NCBI GenBank assembly: GCA_937950565.1 | Contig: CALFCS010000045.1 | Location: 1-19,093 of the forward strand | Length of the DNA: 19,093 nucleotides | Source: an uncultured Lachnospiraceae bacterium | GTDB taxonomy: Bacteria; Bacillota; Clostridia; Lachnospirales; Lachnospiraceae | Direction: 5' to 3' | In this document: positions 7,139 through 13,835 of the stretch, piece by piece | How the letters are laid out: the number at the start of each line of letters is the position of its first letter | Numbering within the stretch: position 1 is the first letter of the stretch | Made by a program: the position numbers and the translations under genes | The notes under the pieces: generated by a model | The model's database searches: none | Seen by the model: the letters and a program-made list of their open reading frames with translations, nothing else | Told to the model about the DNA's origin: nothing

Positions 7139-7783
7139 TTAGTGAACAATCTCTGAAGTTTCCTGCTCTGTGTACAGCTTCCAGAATTCTTCTGCAATCG
7201 TCTTCGGCGCATAGAAATCATTGGAACCAATTGTTCCTGTTACCTGTACGGTTCCGAGATAGATGCCTTTCTCTTTCAGAACAGGAGAAAGTGCTTGAAC
7301 CATTGCTCGCAACGCCGCCTTATCCATAGAGAGCGGCAGATAACCCGCATAAGGCTGTAAAGCAAGACCACCGCCAGTTACAAGGATTGCGCCTTTCTTC
7401 TCCGCAAATTCTTCCGTATCTACCAGCCTGATACAATTGTATGCGCCTGCCACATCTGCCACATACCGGTCAAGAAGCGTCTGTACAGAAATTTCTACTT
7501 CCTCGTCTGCAACCGTGATTCCCACATTGTAGAACAACACATCGGGAGTGCCATAAGTTTTTACAACTTCACCAAAAACTTTAGCAAAGGCACCCAAATT
7601 CGCCACATCTGCAGTCTGCGTATACACTTCAATCCCTTTAGAATCAAAATCCGCCGCATACTCTTTCAAGTGTTCCTCACTCCTTGCCATCAGGATCACA
7701 CGAAAGTCATTATTGCCAAATTTCTCTGCAACTCCATTTCCAAGTCCTTTTCCTGCGCCTATAACTACGATTGTTTTCTTCAT
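7139..7783 (-). CDS. Short-chain dehydrogenase/reductase-like protein with altered active site
   Basis: A 214-residue Rossmann-fold protein. TIVVIGAGKGLGNGVAEKFG at 4-23 carries the glycine-rich NAD(P) loop, ARSEEHL follows strand two, TADV (57-60) is the adenine-ring site, and YNVG at 85-88 replaces the usual NNAG. The catalytic YxxxK is not intact. Lys155 is present in LSMDKAALR, but the position four before it is Leu151, and the usual Ser position falls in TGGG (136-139). Nearby Tyr145 and Tyr148 do not have the standard spacing. It may bind the nucleotide without classical SDR catalysis, or use another residue. The ribosome site AGGAGG is 9 bases upstream. It is the first gene of the operon, divergent from the LysR gene, and so the most direct target of that regulator. 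Confidence 0.85.
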   Translation of the reverse strand: MKKTIVVIGAGKGLGNGVAEKFGNNDFRVILMARSEEHLKEYAADFDSKGIEVYTQTADVANLGAFAKVFGEVVKTYGTPDVLFYNVGITVADEEVEISVQTLLDRYVADVAGAYNCIRLVDTEEFAEKKGAILVTGGGLALQPYAGYLPLSMDKAALRAMVQALSPVLKEKGIYLGTVQVTGTIGSNDFYAPKTIAEEFWKLYTEQETSEIVH

Positions 7784-7837
7784 ATCAATTTCCTCCTAAA
7801 TTGCTTTATTTTTTCAATGGTTTCACTAATTGTTTGC

Positions 7838-7852
7838 CTAAATATGTTATAG
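7838..7852. promoter_or_regulatory. Candidate LysR-type operator (T-N11-A)
   Basis: CTAAATATGTTATAG has CTA/TAG ends and fits the loose T-N11-A pattern of LysR-type binding sites. It lies in the 144-base gap between the divergent SDR and lysR starts, about 55 bases upstream of the SDR ATG. No strong sigma-A promoter is seen facing the SDR gene, which suits activator dependence. The pattern is common, so the call is tentative. Confidence 0.35.
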
Positions 7853-7863
7853 CAGAATATACA

Positions 7864-7893
7864 TTGACTTCGAAGATACCAAAATGTTAAAAT
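7864..7893 (+). promoter_or_regulatory. Sigma-A-type promoter of the lysR gene
   Basis: TTGACT (7864-7869) and TAAAAT (7888-7893) are separated by 18 bases, about 35 bases ahead of the lysR ATG at 7928. Confidence 0.6.
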
Positions 7894-7927
7894 GGTTTTT
7901 AGAAAATCTAAAAGCAAGGGGATACCT

Positions 7928-8818
7928 ATGTATAGCAAAGAACTTACTACGTTTATTTCAGTTGTAGAGCAGGGAAGTTTTTTGAAAGCATCAAAAGAAT
8001 TGTATATTACAGCTGCATCAGTGATGAACCAGATTAACAAGTTGGAAACAAATGTTGGTGTAAAGTTGATCGAAAGAACCAGTCAGGGAACACAACTTAC
8101 CGCCGCTGGGCGTTCCTTTTACAAGGACGCAAAAAAAATCATAAAACAATCAGAACAGGCGATAGCCCGTACCCGTCAAATCGCTAAGAATGAAAAACAG
8201 GCAATCCGTATCGGAACATCTATTCTCCGTCCATGTAAAATGTTAGTAGATTTATGGTCAAAGCTTGATGACGGTACGTTGCCTGTGACGATTCGCATTA
8301 TACCTTTTGATGATAGTCCGGCAAGTATGGAAAAAATGTTAGAAACACTCGGCAAAGAAATAGATTGTTTTGTCACTCCATGTGATTCCCTCACATGGAA
8401 AGAGAAATATAATATCCTTGTGTTAAAACAGGGAGAGTGCTGTATTGGCGTTCCTCGAAAGCATAGATTAGCGAAAAAGGAAAAACTGCAATGGAACGAT
8501 TTAGACGGAGAAACTCTAATGCTTTTAAAGCGTGGCGACTCTCCCGAACTGAACAGATTGCGCGATGAAATCGAAGCAAAACACCCTAATATTGGCATTT
8601 TGGATGTATCGCATTTTTACGACACGAATATATTTAATGAATGTGAGCAAACAGGGTGTATCATGGAAACATTAGATATTTGGAAAGATGTTCACCCATC
8701 CATAGTTACTATCCCTATGGAATGGGGATATAAAACATATTATGGAATTGTATATGCAAAGCAACCGTCTGAACCAATGCAGGCATTTATCAATATCATT
8801 CAAAACAATTTGGATTAA
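7928..8818 (+). CDS. LysR family transcriptional regulator
   Basis: A 296-residue regulator. The winged HTH covers residues 1-60 (ELTTFISVVEQGSFLKASKE, then the recognition helix around SVMNQINKLETNVGVKLIER). A linker helix and a periplasmic-binding-protein-like effector domain run from about 90 to the end. I chose the ATG at 7928 because AAGGGG lies 7 bases upstream and MYSKELTTF is the normal LysR N-terminus; the longer frame adds 12 residues upstream. It is divergent from the five-gene redox/efflux operon, the classical LysR layout in which the regulator activates its neighbour in response to a small ligand and represses itself. The ligand is unknown; an aromatic or electrophilic compound would suit the operon. 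Confidence 0.92.
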   Translation: MYSKELTTFISVVEQGSFLKASKELYITAASVMNQINKLETNVGVKLIERTSQGTQLTAAGRSFYKDAKKIIKQSEQAIARTRQIAKNEKQAIRIGTSILRPCKMLVDLWSKLDDGTLPVTIRIIPFDDSPASMEKMLETLGKEIDCFVTPCDSLTWKEKYNILVLKQGECCIGVPRKHRLAKKEKLQWNDLDGETLMLLKRGDSPELNRLRDEIEAKHPNIGILDVSHFYDTNIFNECEQTGCIMETLDIWKDVHPSIVTIPMEWGYKTYYGIVYAKQPSEPMQAFINIIQNNLD

Positions 8819-8827
8819 TAAAATAAC

Positions 8828-8877
8828 AGGACTTGACTATTGGCGAATAAATTATTTCCCCCAAATAGCCAAGTCCT
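8828..8877. terminator. Imperfect hairpin after lysR
   Basis: AGGACTTG-A-CTATT (8828-8841) pairs with AATAG-C-CAAGTCCT (8864-8877): 8 bp, one A-C mismatch, then 5 bp. It begins 9 bases after the lysR stop, where a terminator is expected. However, the plus strand has no U-tract after it; only the minus strand side is T-rich. It could also be an end structure of a mobile element. Confidence 0.45.
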
Positions 8878-8928
8878 AAATATGATATCAATTGGTATTT
8901 CGTGCTAGTGCTTCTAAAAATCATCACT

Positions 8929-8950
8929 CTTAGTAAAATCTTAGTAAAAT
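8929..8950. repeat. Tandem 11-bp direct repeat CTTAGTAAAAT x2
   Basis: Two exact adjacent copies at 8929-8939 and 8940-8950 lie about 20 bases from the edge of the phosphatase gene fragment. It may be recombination-site or replication-slippage sequence. No other feature is seen between 8878 and 8969. Confidence 0.6.
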
Positions 8951-8969
8951 AATTCTACCTGGTTGAACA

Positions 8970-9041
8970 CATACCATAAATTCAGCATTCTCGACTTCTT
9001 ATAAAGATGTTGCCGTGGCAGATGAATAATACTTTTATCAT
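8970..9041 (-). pseudogene. N-terminal remnant of a low-molecular-weight protein tyrosine phosphatase gene
   Basis: An AGGAGG site at 9051-9056 is followed after 9 bases by an ATG that reads MIKVLFICHGNI. This is the start of LMW-PTP proteins up to their phosphate-binding loop, C-x5-R (CxGNxCRS). After codon 12 the frame is disturbed: it reads FIRSREC and then stops. With one shift it resumes as AEFMV, matching the ..RSPMAEF.. that normally follows. So about 20 codons are recognizable, with small insertions, and the catalytic loop is broken. The remaining roughly 130 codons are absent here. The intact ribosome site and start suggest the gene was functional until disrupted. Deletion or insertion of the mobile element to the left are both possible. 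Confidence 0.6.
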
Positions 9042-9278
9042 AAATGAAAATCCTCCTAAAATGCGTATACTCGTCCCTGGGACATCAGCCGTAGTAAAAA
9101 CATAGTAGAAATAGGGGGTGTGTTATTACTCCAATATTTTAGCATTAAGAATTCAAATATAAGAAAAATAATTTTCTCAGAAATAGTTGTTTATTTGTCA
9201 TCTGTTTTCTCCTTAATTTCCGCTCCAAAATGTCAATTTAACACTTTAGAATAAACTTTTGGCACTTTGAGAATAATC
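9042..9278. other. Intergenic region without gene; near-repeats and a short palindrome
   Basis: The stretch upstream of the phosphatase remnant and downstream of the Fic gene has no supported coding sequence. It holds a perfect GTCCC-t-GGGAC palindrome (9073-9083) and two near-identical copies, CACTTTAGAATAA (9242-9254) and CACTTTGAGAATAA (9263-9276). There is also a loose CCAAAA/TTTTGG pair around 9223-9262 that might form a weak terminator for the Fic gene. No clear promoter was assigned. Confidence 0.4.
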
Positions 9279-10166
9279 CTAATACACAATCCGGAAATAA
9301 TCCAAATAAGCTTTATATTTATCCTGTGCCGTCAGGCATGTATCCGTCAGATACCCCTTCTCGTTATCCCACTCTTTCAAACCTCGATAATAGAACAGTT
9401 TCAGGTTATCCTCGATGATGAATGGAACAATATTATATTTCAAGCACTCTTTAAACATAATCAATCTGCCTACACGCCCATTGCCATCCTGGAACGGATG
9501 AATCCGTTCAAAGCTCACATGGAAGTCCAGAATATCCTCAAAGGTCTTATCTTCCTTAGCATTATACTCCGTCATCAATGCTCTTATCTTATTAGCAACT
9601 TCTTCCGGAAGTACAGTTTCCATGCCTCCAACCTCATTAGGCAATTTCTTGTAATCTCCCACTGCAAACCAATCTTTTCTGGAATCGCTCGTTCCGCTTT
9701 TCAAGATCTGATGAAGTCCCTTAATAAACTTCTCTGTCAAATCAGATTTCGCATGATCAATGATCATATCAATACAGTGGAAATGATTTGCTGTTTCAAT
9801 TATGTCGTCCACATTGAGCACTTCATTTTCTACGCCAATGGTATTGGTTTCAAAAATATATCTGGTCTGATCGTGAGTCAGACGGCAGCCTTCCATATGA
9901 TTTGAATTATATGTTAAATCAATTTGAGTCTTATGATAAATTCCCCCAGAATATTTGTTTGACTTCTGTTTCTGCAAAATATCCAGCAAAGTCGGCTGTT
10001 CTTTTCTTTTATTGGAACGCTCCGGCTTTTCAGCATCTTCCGGAATATTCCACGTCTTGCTGGCAAGAAACGCACCGTTTACCCGTCCCTGGGCACAGTA
10101 ATTTCTCACACTTCGCTCCGATATATTCCATTTTTTTGCCGTTTCATTAACTGAAAGATATCGCAT
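9279..10166 (-). CDS. HTH-Fic protein, class II (N-terminal inhibitory motif)
   Basis: A 295-residue protein. Its N-terminus (about 2-45, YLSVNETAKKWNISERSVRN, then GRVNGAF and TWNIP) is an excisionase/MerR-like winged HTH. A Fic domain follows. The catalytic motif HPFQDGNGRVGR is complete (His at about 223 from this start), so AMP transfer from ATP to a protein hydroxyl, or a related nucleotide transfer, is possible. SNHMEG at about 88-93 matches the inhibitory motif (S/T)xxxE(G/N) ahead of the Fic core, which defines class II self-inhibited Fic enzymes. I chose the ATG at 10166; the frame opening at 10181 contains the GGAGG ribosome site. The gene lies 65 bases after the second Fic gene on the same strand. 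The HTH suggests DNA binding, perhaps autoregulation. The target protein is unknown. Confidence 0.9.
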   Translation of the reverse strand: MRYLSVNETAKKWNISERSVRNYCAQGRVNGAFLASKTWNIPEDAEKPERSNKRKEQPTLLDILQKQKSNKYSGGIYHKTQIDLTYNSNHMEGCRLTHDQTRYIFETNTIGVENEVLNVDDIIETANHFHCIDMIIDHAKSDLTEKFIKGLHQILKSGTSDSRKDWFAVGDYKKLPNEVGGMETVLPEEVANKIRALMTEYNAKEDKTFEDILDFHVSFERIHPFQDGNGRVGRLIMFKECLKYNIVPFIIEDNLKLFYYRGLKEWDNEKGYLTDTCLTAQDKYKAYLDYFRIVY

Positions 10167-10179
10167 ATTTCCTCCATTC

Positions 10180-10194
10180 AATTCTGTCAGAATT
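10180..10194. promoter_or_regulatory. Palindrome AATTCTGTCAGAATT at the head of the HTH-Fic gene
   Basis: A perfect 7-bp inverted repeat around one central base lies only 5 bases upstream of the ribosome site of the HTH-Fic gene. Its place fits an operator for autoregulation by that protein's HTH domain, or by another repressor. Binding is inferred. Confidence 0.45.
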
Positions 10195-10231
10195 TTCTAA
10201 GCCAAAACCATTCTTAGACAGTACCGCTACC

Positions 10232-10843
10232 TTACTTTTCAGTCAGTTCTTCTGCTTTGAAAACATAATAACCTTCATAATAATAGCTATGATCAATGCC
10301 CTTCATATAAATTTCGCGGTCATGAATATTGTCCGTCAGAGCATTTTTCAAGAGAAACTTAATTTCAATATCTTTAATCGGACTTCGTTCCATAGCAAGC
10401 AGATAATCTTCTTTATCTACCTTGCTCCAATCCACCACATAACCGATTTCTTTTTTCAAAATCAAATCAAGCCATATTCTTGTGCTTCTTCCATTGCCCT
10501 CTCTGAACGGATGAGCAACATTCATTTCTACATATTTTTCAATAATCTCATCAAATGTTGACTGAGGCATTTTATCAATACTCTGTAAAGCAGCTTCCAG
10601 ATACATCAGAGGCGCAAATCTGAAACTTCCTTTGGAGAGATTCACCTTGCGAAGCTTACCGGCAAAATCATAAATTCCATCAAATAAATATTTATGAATG
10701 GCTGCAAGACTTTCATATGTCCCTGGCTCCAGTTTTTCCAGAAATCCGTTTTCAAACATTTCTATGGCTTTTTGCTTACTTATTTTTTCTTCTGCTCTTG
10801 CCAATTCTGTTGAATCAGTAATACCCAATTTATTTTCAAGCAT
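10232..10843 (-). CDS. fic: Fic family protein, class III (C-terminal inhibitory motif)
   Basis: A 203-residue, single-domain Fic protein close in size to Neisseria meningitidis Fic. The complete catalytic motif HPFREGNGRSTR lies at 111-122. The flap SKGSFRFAP is at 70-78, and the GTYESLAAIHKYLFDGIYDFAG region at 41-62 is typical. Near the C-terminus SYYYEG (186-191) fits the (S/T)xxxE(G/N) inhibitory motif, with Glu190 as the residue that would block ATP binding. This is the class III arrangement, in which regulation occurs within the protein or its oligomer, so no separate antitoxin is expected and none is seen upstream. Known class III enzymes AMPylate targets such as DNA gyrase and topoisomerase IV; here the target is inference. 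The ATG at 10843 has GAGG 7 bases upstream. Confidence 0.92.
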   Translation of the reverse strand: MLENKLGITDSTELARAEEKISKQKAIEMFENGFLEKLEPGTYESLAAIHKYLFDGIYDFAGKLRKVNLSKGSFRFAPLMYLEAALQSIDKMPQSTFDEIIEKYVEMNVAHPFREGNGRSTRIWLDLILKKEIGYVVDWSKVDKEDYLLAMERSPIKDIEIKFLLKNALTDNIHDREIYMKGIDHSYYYEGYYVFKAEELTEK

Positions 10844-10899
10844 ATTTTAACCTCGCCTTCATCTGCGCTCTGATTATTAAACATCATATTATTGTTGTT

Positions 10900-10908
10900 A
10901 TTATATCA
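10900..10908 (-). promoter_or_regulatory. Extended -10 promoter (TGATATAAT) of the class III fic gene
   Basis: A consensus TATAAT with a TGn extension lies on the minus strand 57-65 bases upstream of the ATG. No good -35 is present, which extended -10 promoters do not need. One arm of the inverted repeat at 10912-10965 lies just upstream of it, where a bound repressor would block RNA polymerase. Confidence 0.6.
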
Positions 10909-10911
10909 CAC

Positions 10912-10965
10912 AATCGGCAATAAAGCTAAACATTCCCTTATTCTTATATATTATTATTGCCGATT
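10912..10965. repeat. 12-bp perfect inverted repeat AATCGGCAATAA / TTATTGCCGATT
   Basis: Arms at 10912-10923 and 10954-10965 are separated by 30 AT-rich bases. One arm abuts the extended -10 promoter of fic. The other lies just before a plus-strand ribosome site (GGAGG, 10968-10972) of a short open frame. It could be a shared operator for divergent transcription or a stem-loop in the plus-strand transcript. Confidence 0.6.
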
Positions 10966-10996
10966 ACGGAGGTTTTATATGAACAGTGCACAGAAA

Positions 10997-11036
10997 AACC
11001 GAACTCCACACCAATGTGAAATCCGGTTCTTTTTTA
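10997..11036 (+). terminator. Weak hairpin followed by T-run, plus strand
   Basis: AACCG (10997-11001) pairs with CGGTT (11024-11028), with an inner CACA-ccaa-TGTG stem, and CTTTTTTA follows. This would end a short plus-strand transcript starting near 10920-10970. Confidence 0.35.
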
Positions 11037-11054
11037 TCTATATATACAATTTCA

Positions 11055-11086
11055 AAAAAAGCTGCGGCCAAAACCGCAGCTTTTTT
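11055..11086 (-). terminator. Strong intrinsic terminator of the ABC transporter operon (bidirectional)
   Basis: AAAAAAGCTGCGG-ccaaaa-CCGCAGCTTTTTT is a perfect 13-bp stem with a 6-base loop. It lies 10 bases beyond the ATPase stop codon and has T-runs on both strands. Confidence 0.9.
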
Positions 11087-11095
11087 CTATGAAAA

Positions 11096-12103
11096 TTATA
11101 AGAAAATACAATCATCCTCTTTAAGAGCCAGATAAACATCTGTATTGTTTTCAATAAGTGTCGCTTTCTTGAACAACACGTCCACATCCACCTGTTTATC
11201 ACCGCAGAGAACCGCATAACGCAGAACATTTCCGTGTGGAAGGCTGACAGAAACTTTGCCTTTCATTGTCAAATAGCCTTCTTTTTCAATTGGCTGCGTG
11301 CTGATTTCCACAATCTCCGGACGGAAGGCCACATCTTTGGCATCCGCCTGTTTTCCGGTCAGCTTCTGGAAATCTTCTATCGGCATAATATTATAATGGC
11401 CGATAAAGGTGGCCGCAAATTTGGATACCGGCTGAGTGTACATCTGAGTCGGAGCTGCCGACTGTTCAATCCGGCCTTTATACATCAGATGAATCACATC
11501 AGACATAACCATCGCCTCATCCTGATCATGGGTTACGAAAATTGCCGTAATATTCATTTCTTTCTGAATACGACGGATTTCCACCTGCAGAGAATGGCGA
11601 AGCAGTGCATCAATAGCGGACAAAGGTTCATCAAGAAGCAATACCTTTGGATGGGTCACCATCGCGCGGGCCAGAGCGGCACGCTGCTGCTGACCACCGG
11701 ACATCTGAGACGGATAATGATGAAGATGGTCGGACAAGCCAACGATATCTACCATTTCTTCAACCCGCTTCGTAATTTCTTCCTGAGGTACTTTCTTCAG
11801 CTTTAAGCCAAAAGCCACATTCTGAGCCACGTCCATATTTGGGAAAAGACTGTACTGCTGGAATACCATACCGATATCTCTGTCCTTCGGATTCACATCG
11901 GTAATATCCTTGCCATCCAGATAGATTTTACCGGAGGTTACTGTCTCCAAACCGGACAGACAACGGAGCAATGTACTTTTTCCACAACCTGAAGGTCCAA
12001 GAAGTGTTACAAGCTGCCCTTTTTCAACTTCCAAATCAATATTTTTTAAAACTTCATTTTTCCCGAAACTTTTAGTTATATTTTCAAATCGAATATATGA
12101 CAT
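11096..12103 (-). CDS. ABC importer ATP-binding protein (PotA/FbpC-like, with TOBE-type C-terminus)
   Basis: A 335-residue ATPase. Walker A is GPSGCGKS at 36-43, the Q-loop is VFQQYSLFPN (80-89), the signature is MSGGQQQR (134-141), Walker B is VLLLDEP (154-160) and the H-loop is VTHDQDEA (190-197). The region after about residue 230 is the extra C-terminal domain (TOBE-like) found in spermidine/putrescine, ferric-ion and 2-aminoethylphosphonate type importers, where it may regulate transport. It is the last gene of the operon, 14 bases after the second permease, with AAAGGAG 9 bases ahead of the ATG. It energizes the two permeases at the inner face of the membrane. The substrate is not identifiable from this subunit. 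Confidence 0.93.
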   Translation of the reverse strand: MSYIRFENITKSFGKNEVLKNIDLEVEKGQLVTLLGPSGCGKSTLLRCLSGLETVTSGKIYLDGKDITDVNPKDRDIGMVFQQYSLFPNMDVAQNVAFGLKLKKVPQEEITKRVEEMVDIVGLSDHLHHYPSQMSGGQQQRAALARAMVTHPKVLLLDEPLSAIDALLRHSLQVEIRRIQKEMNITAIFVTHDQDEAMVMSDVIHLMYKGRIEQSAAPTQMYTQPVSKFAATFIGHYNIMPIEDFQKLTGKQADAKDVAFRPEIVEISTQPIEKEGYLTMKGKVSVSLPHGNVLRYAVLCGDKQVDVDVLFKKATLIENNTDVYLALKEDDCIFL

Positions 12104-12117
12104 TTCTCATCACTCCT

Positions 12118-12918
12118 TTAATTTTTCTGTGCTCTTCCCCGGCCTTCACGGCTCTTCAGGAATAATACAACCGCCGTAATTACAAAGGTTACGAACATAA
12201 TAATTACAAATACAGCACTGGCTTTCGTACTATCACTCTTCATTGTCTGATAGAGGAATATCTGCATATTCGGAGCCGAAGTTCCGGCAAGATTTCGAAT
12301 CAGAACATAGTCACCAAAGATAATACCAACAGCCAAAAGTGACGATACAATAATGGCTGAAATGATGTTCGGCACAACCACTCTGAAGAAAGCATAAATC
12401 TTCGAAGCGCCGAGCATCTCTGCCGCTTCAATCAATGTCAGCATATTCACAGCCCGCATACCATTTCGGATACCCTGATAAATATAAGGTAAAATAACGA
12501 TACAGTATGCTCCCATCAGCATAACCAGTCGATTACTCAAAATCGATTTCGTTCCTACATATAAAGACAAAATACTGACAGAAAGAATAACGCCCTGAAT
12601 CGTATATGGAATCATACAGATAATCTGCACATACTTCTCAAGCTTTGGAAAATAAATCGTTGTCACGAACAATGCCAGCAAAACAACAATAATTGTCAAT
12701 ATAATCGGAACAATACACATTCCAATGGACCGTCCCACCGATGCGAGGAAATTTGCATCTGAAAACAGCGATGTATAATTGTCCAGACTGAATCCTTCCG
12801 GCAGGATGCTCGTCCACTTATGGAACATGGAATAAATAATGGAAATTACCAGAGGAATCAACAGATAAATCATAACAATAAGCATAACAGCTATAGAACC
12901 TGCGCTTTTTTTCTTCAT
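12118..12918 (-). CDS. ABC importer permease (second, PotC/PhnV-like)
   Basis: A 266-residue integral membrane protein with about six helices of the BPD_transp_1 type. The EAA motif that contacts the ATPase is visible as EAAEMLGASKIYAFFRVVVP at about 163-182. An N-terminal helix (SAGSIAVMLIVMIYLLIPLV) and the first-loop pattern FHKWTSILPEGFSLDNYTSL are typical of the PotC/second-permease subgroup. The ATG overlaps the stop codon of the first permease as ATGA, with GGGAGG 9 bases upstream. It forms the channel with the permease encoded by the upstream gene. Confidence 0.92.
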   Translation of the reverse strand: MKKKSAGSIAVMLIVMIYLLIPLVISIIYSMFHKWTSILPEGFSLDNYTSLFSDANFLASVGRSIGMCIVPIILTIIVVLLALFVTTIYFPKLEKYVQIICMIPYTIQGVILSVSILSLYVGTKSILSNRLVMLMGAYCIVILPYIYQGIRNGMRAVNMLTLIEAAEMLGASKIYAFFRVVVPNIISAIIVSSLLAVGIIFGDYVLIRNLAGTSAPNMQIFLYQTMKSDSTKASAVFVIIMFVTFVITAVVLFLKSREGRGRAQKN

Positions 12919-13766
12919 TTTCTATTGCCTCCCTTCTGGAATCTTCTGCTTAAAGTGTTGGTAATTAAAATCATAATTACCATGATTACCATCATCACAA
13001 CTGACAATGCACCGCCGAGTCCGGCACGTATCTTAACTTCACCGGTGAAACAGCCTGCAATCTGAACCGGCAGAAGAGCAATATTGTCCATCATCAATGC
13101 GTAGATAGTTGCGTAAGCCGCCAAAGCATTGGCAAATAAAACGCTGAATGTACTAAGAATACTTGGCATTAACACAGGAACACCGACTTTTCTCCAGAAA
13201 AGTCCCGGCGTACCGCCTAAAAGTGTACATGCTTCTTTCCACTGCTTCTGCACACCGTCAAAAGCCGGTATCAAAAGAAGCGTGGACAACGGAATCTGAA
13301 AATATATATAAATCAGGCTCATGCCATTCATTGTATACAAATTATAATTCGCCAGCATATCAATGCCGAATTCTTTACCGATACTTACAATCAACCCGGC
13401 ATTACCCAAAAGAATCATATAAGCGAAAGCCAGTGGAATACCGGCAAAATTGGAAACCATATTCAATACGGCCATAAATACATTATTTAATTTTCCCTGA
13501 TGCTGATGTGCCGCCCGTGCCCCAAGAAAGGCGATGATAATACCAGCAATTGCAGAAGTCAGGGATATCTTCAAACTGTTGATAATTGCTTTCTGATAAA
13601 TCAGTTTTGAAAAAACAGCCTGATAATTTTCCAGCGTAAAGCCCGTTCCCCCATCTGGCCGAAAACTCTTTAAGATAACCGTAATCAAAGGTACGATTTC
13701 ATAGAGCAGCGCGATAATCAAGAATGGAACTAACGCAAGTAAATAGATATTTGTTTTCTTCTTCAT
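12915..13766 (-). CDS. ABC importer permease (first, PotB/PhnU-like)
   Basis: A 283-residue integral membrane protein with about six helices. The N-terminal helix (IYLLALVPFLIIALLYEIVP) and FTLENYQAVFS precede the permease core. The EAA-type loop reads KEACTLLGGTPGLFWRKVGV, where the second Ala is Cys, a small deviation from EAA---G. AGGAG lies 9 bases before the ATG. It starts 125 bases after the binding-protein gene, across an intrinsic terminator, so it is probably expressed at a lower level than that gene. Confidence 0.92.
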   Translation of the reverse strand: MKKKTNIYLLALVPFLIIALLYEIVPLITVILKSFRPDGGTGFTLENYQAVFSKLIYQKAIINSLKISLTSAIAGIIIAFLGARAAHQHQGKLNNVFMAVLNMVSNFAGIPLAFAYMILLGNAGLIVSIGKEFGIDMLANYNLYTMNGMSLIYIYFQIPLSTLLLIPAFDGVQKQWKEACTLLGGTPGLFWRKVGVPVLMPSILSTFSVLFANALAAYATIYALMMDNIALLPVQIAGCFTGEVKIRAGLGGALSVVMMVIMVIMILITNTLSRRFQKGGNRK

Positions 13767-13835
13767 TCAATTCAACTCCTGTCTGATGCTACCGTTTAAC
13801 ATATCTAAATGCGCCAGAACCCTATTCAATAATCT

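Larger units (their letters stand above)
10979..11092 (+). other. Short open frame with strong ribosome site, probably not a functional gene
   Basis: The ATG at 10979 follows GGAGG by 6 bases and opens 37 codons (MNSAQKNRTPHQCEIRF...). The frame runs through a hairpin with a T-run (10997-11036) and then through the strong terminator at 11055-11086, so it has little room to be a real protein. It may be the relic of a deleted gene whose start and terminator were joined, or a small regulated transcript. Confidence 0.25.

Noticed and set aside
3380..8818. CRISPR array or direct-repeat array in the operon or its flanks
   Set aside because: No regularly spaced repeats were seen here or elsewhere in the window.
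9267..9905. 212-codon plus-strand frame opposite the HTH-Fic gene
   Set aside because: Shadow of a gene with an intact Fic motif and no start signals of its own.
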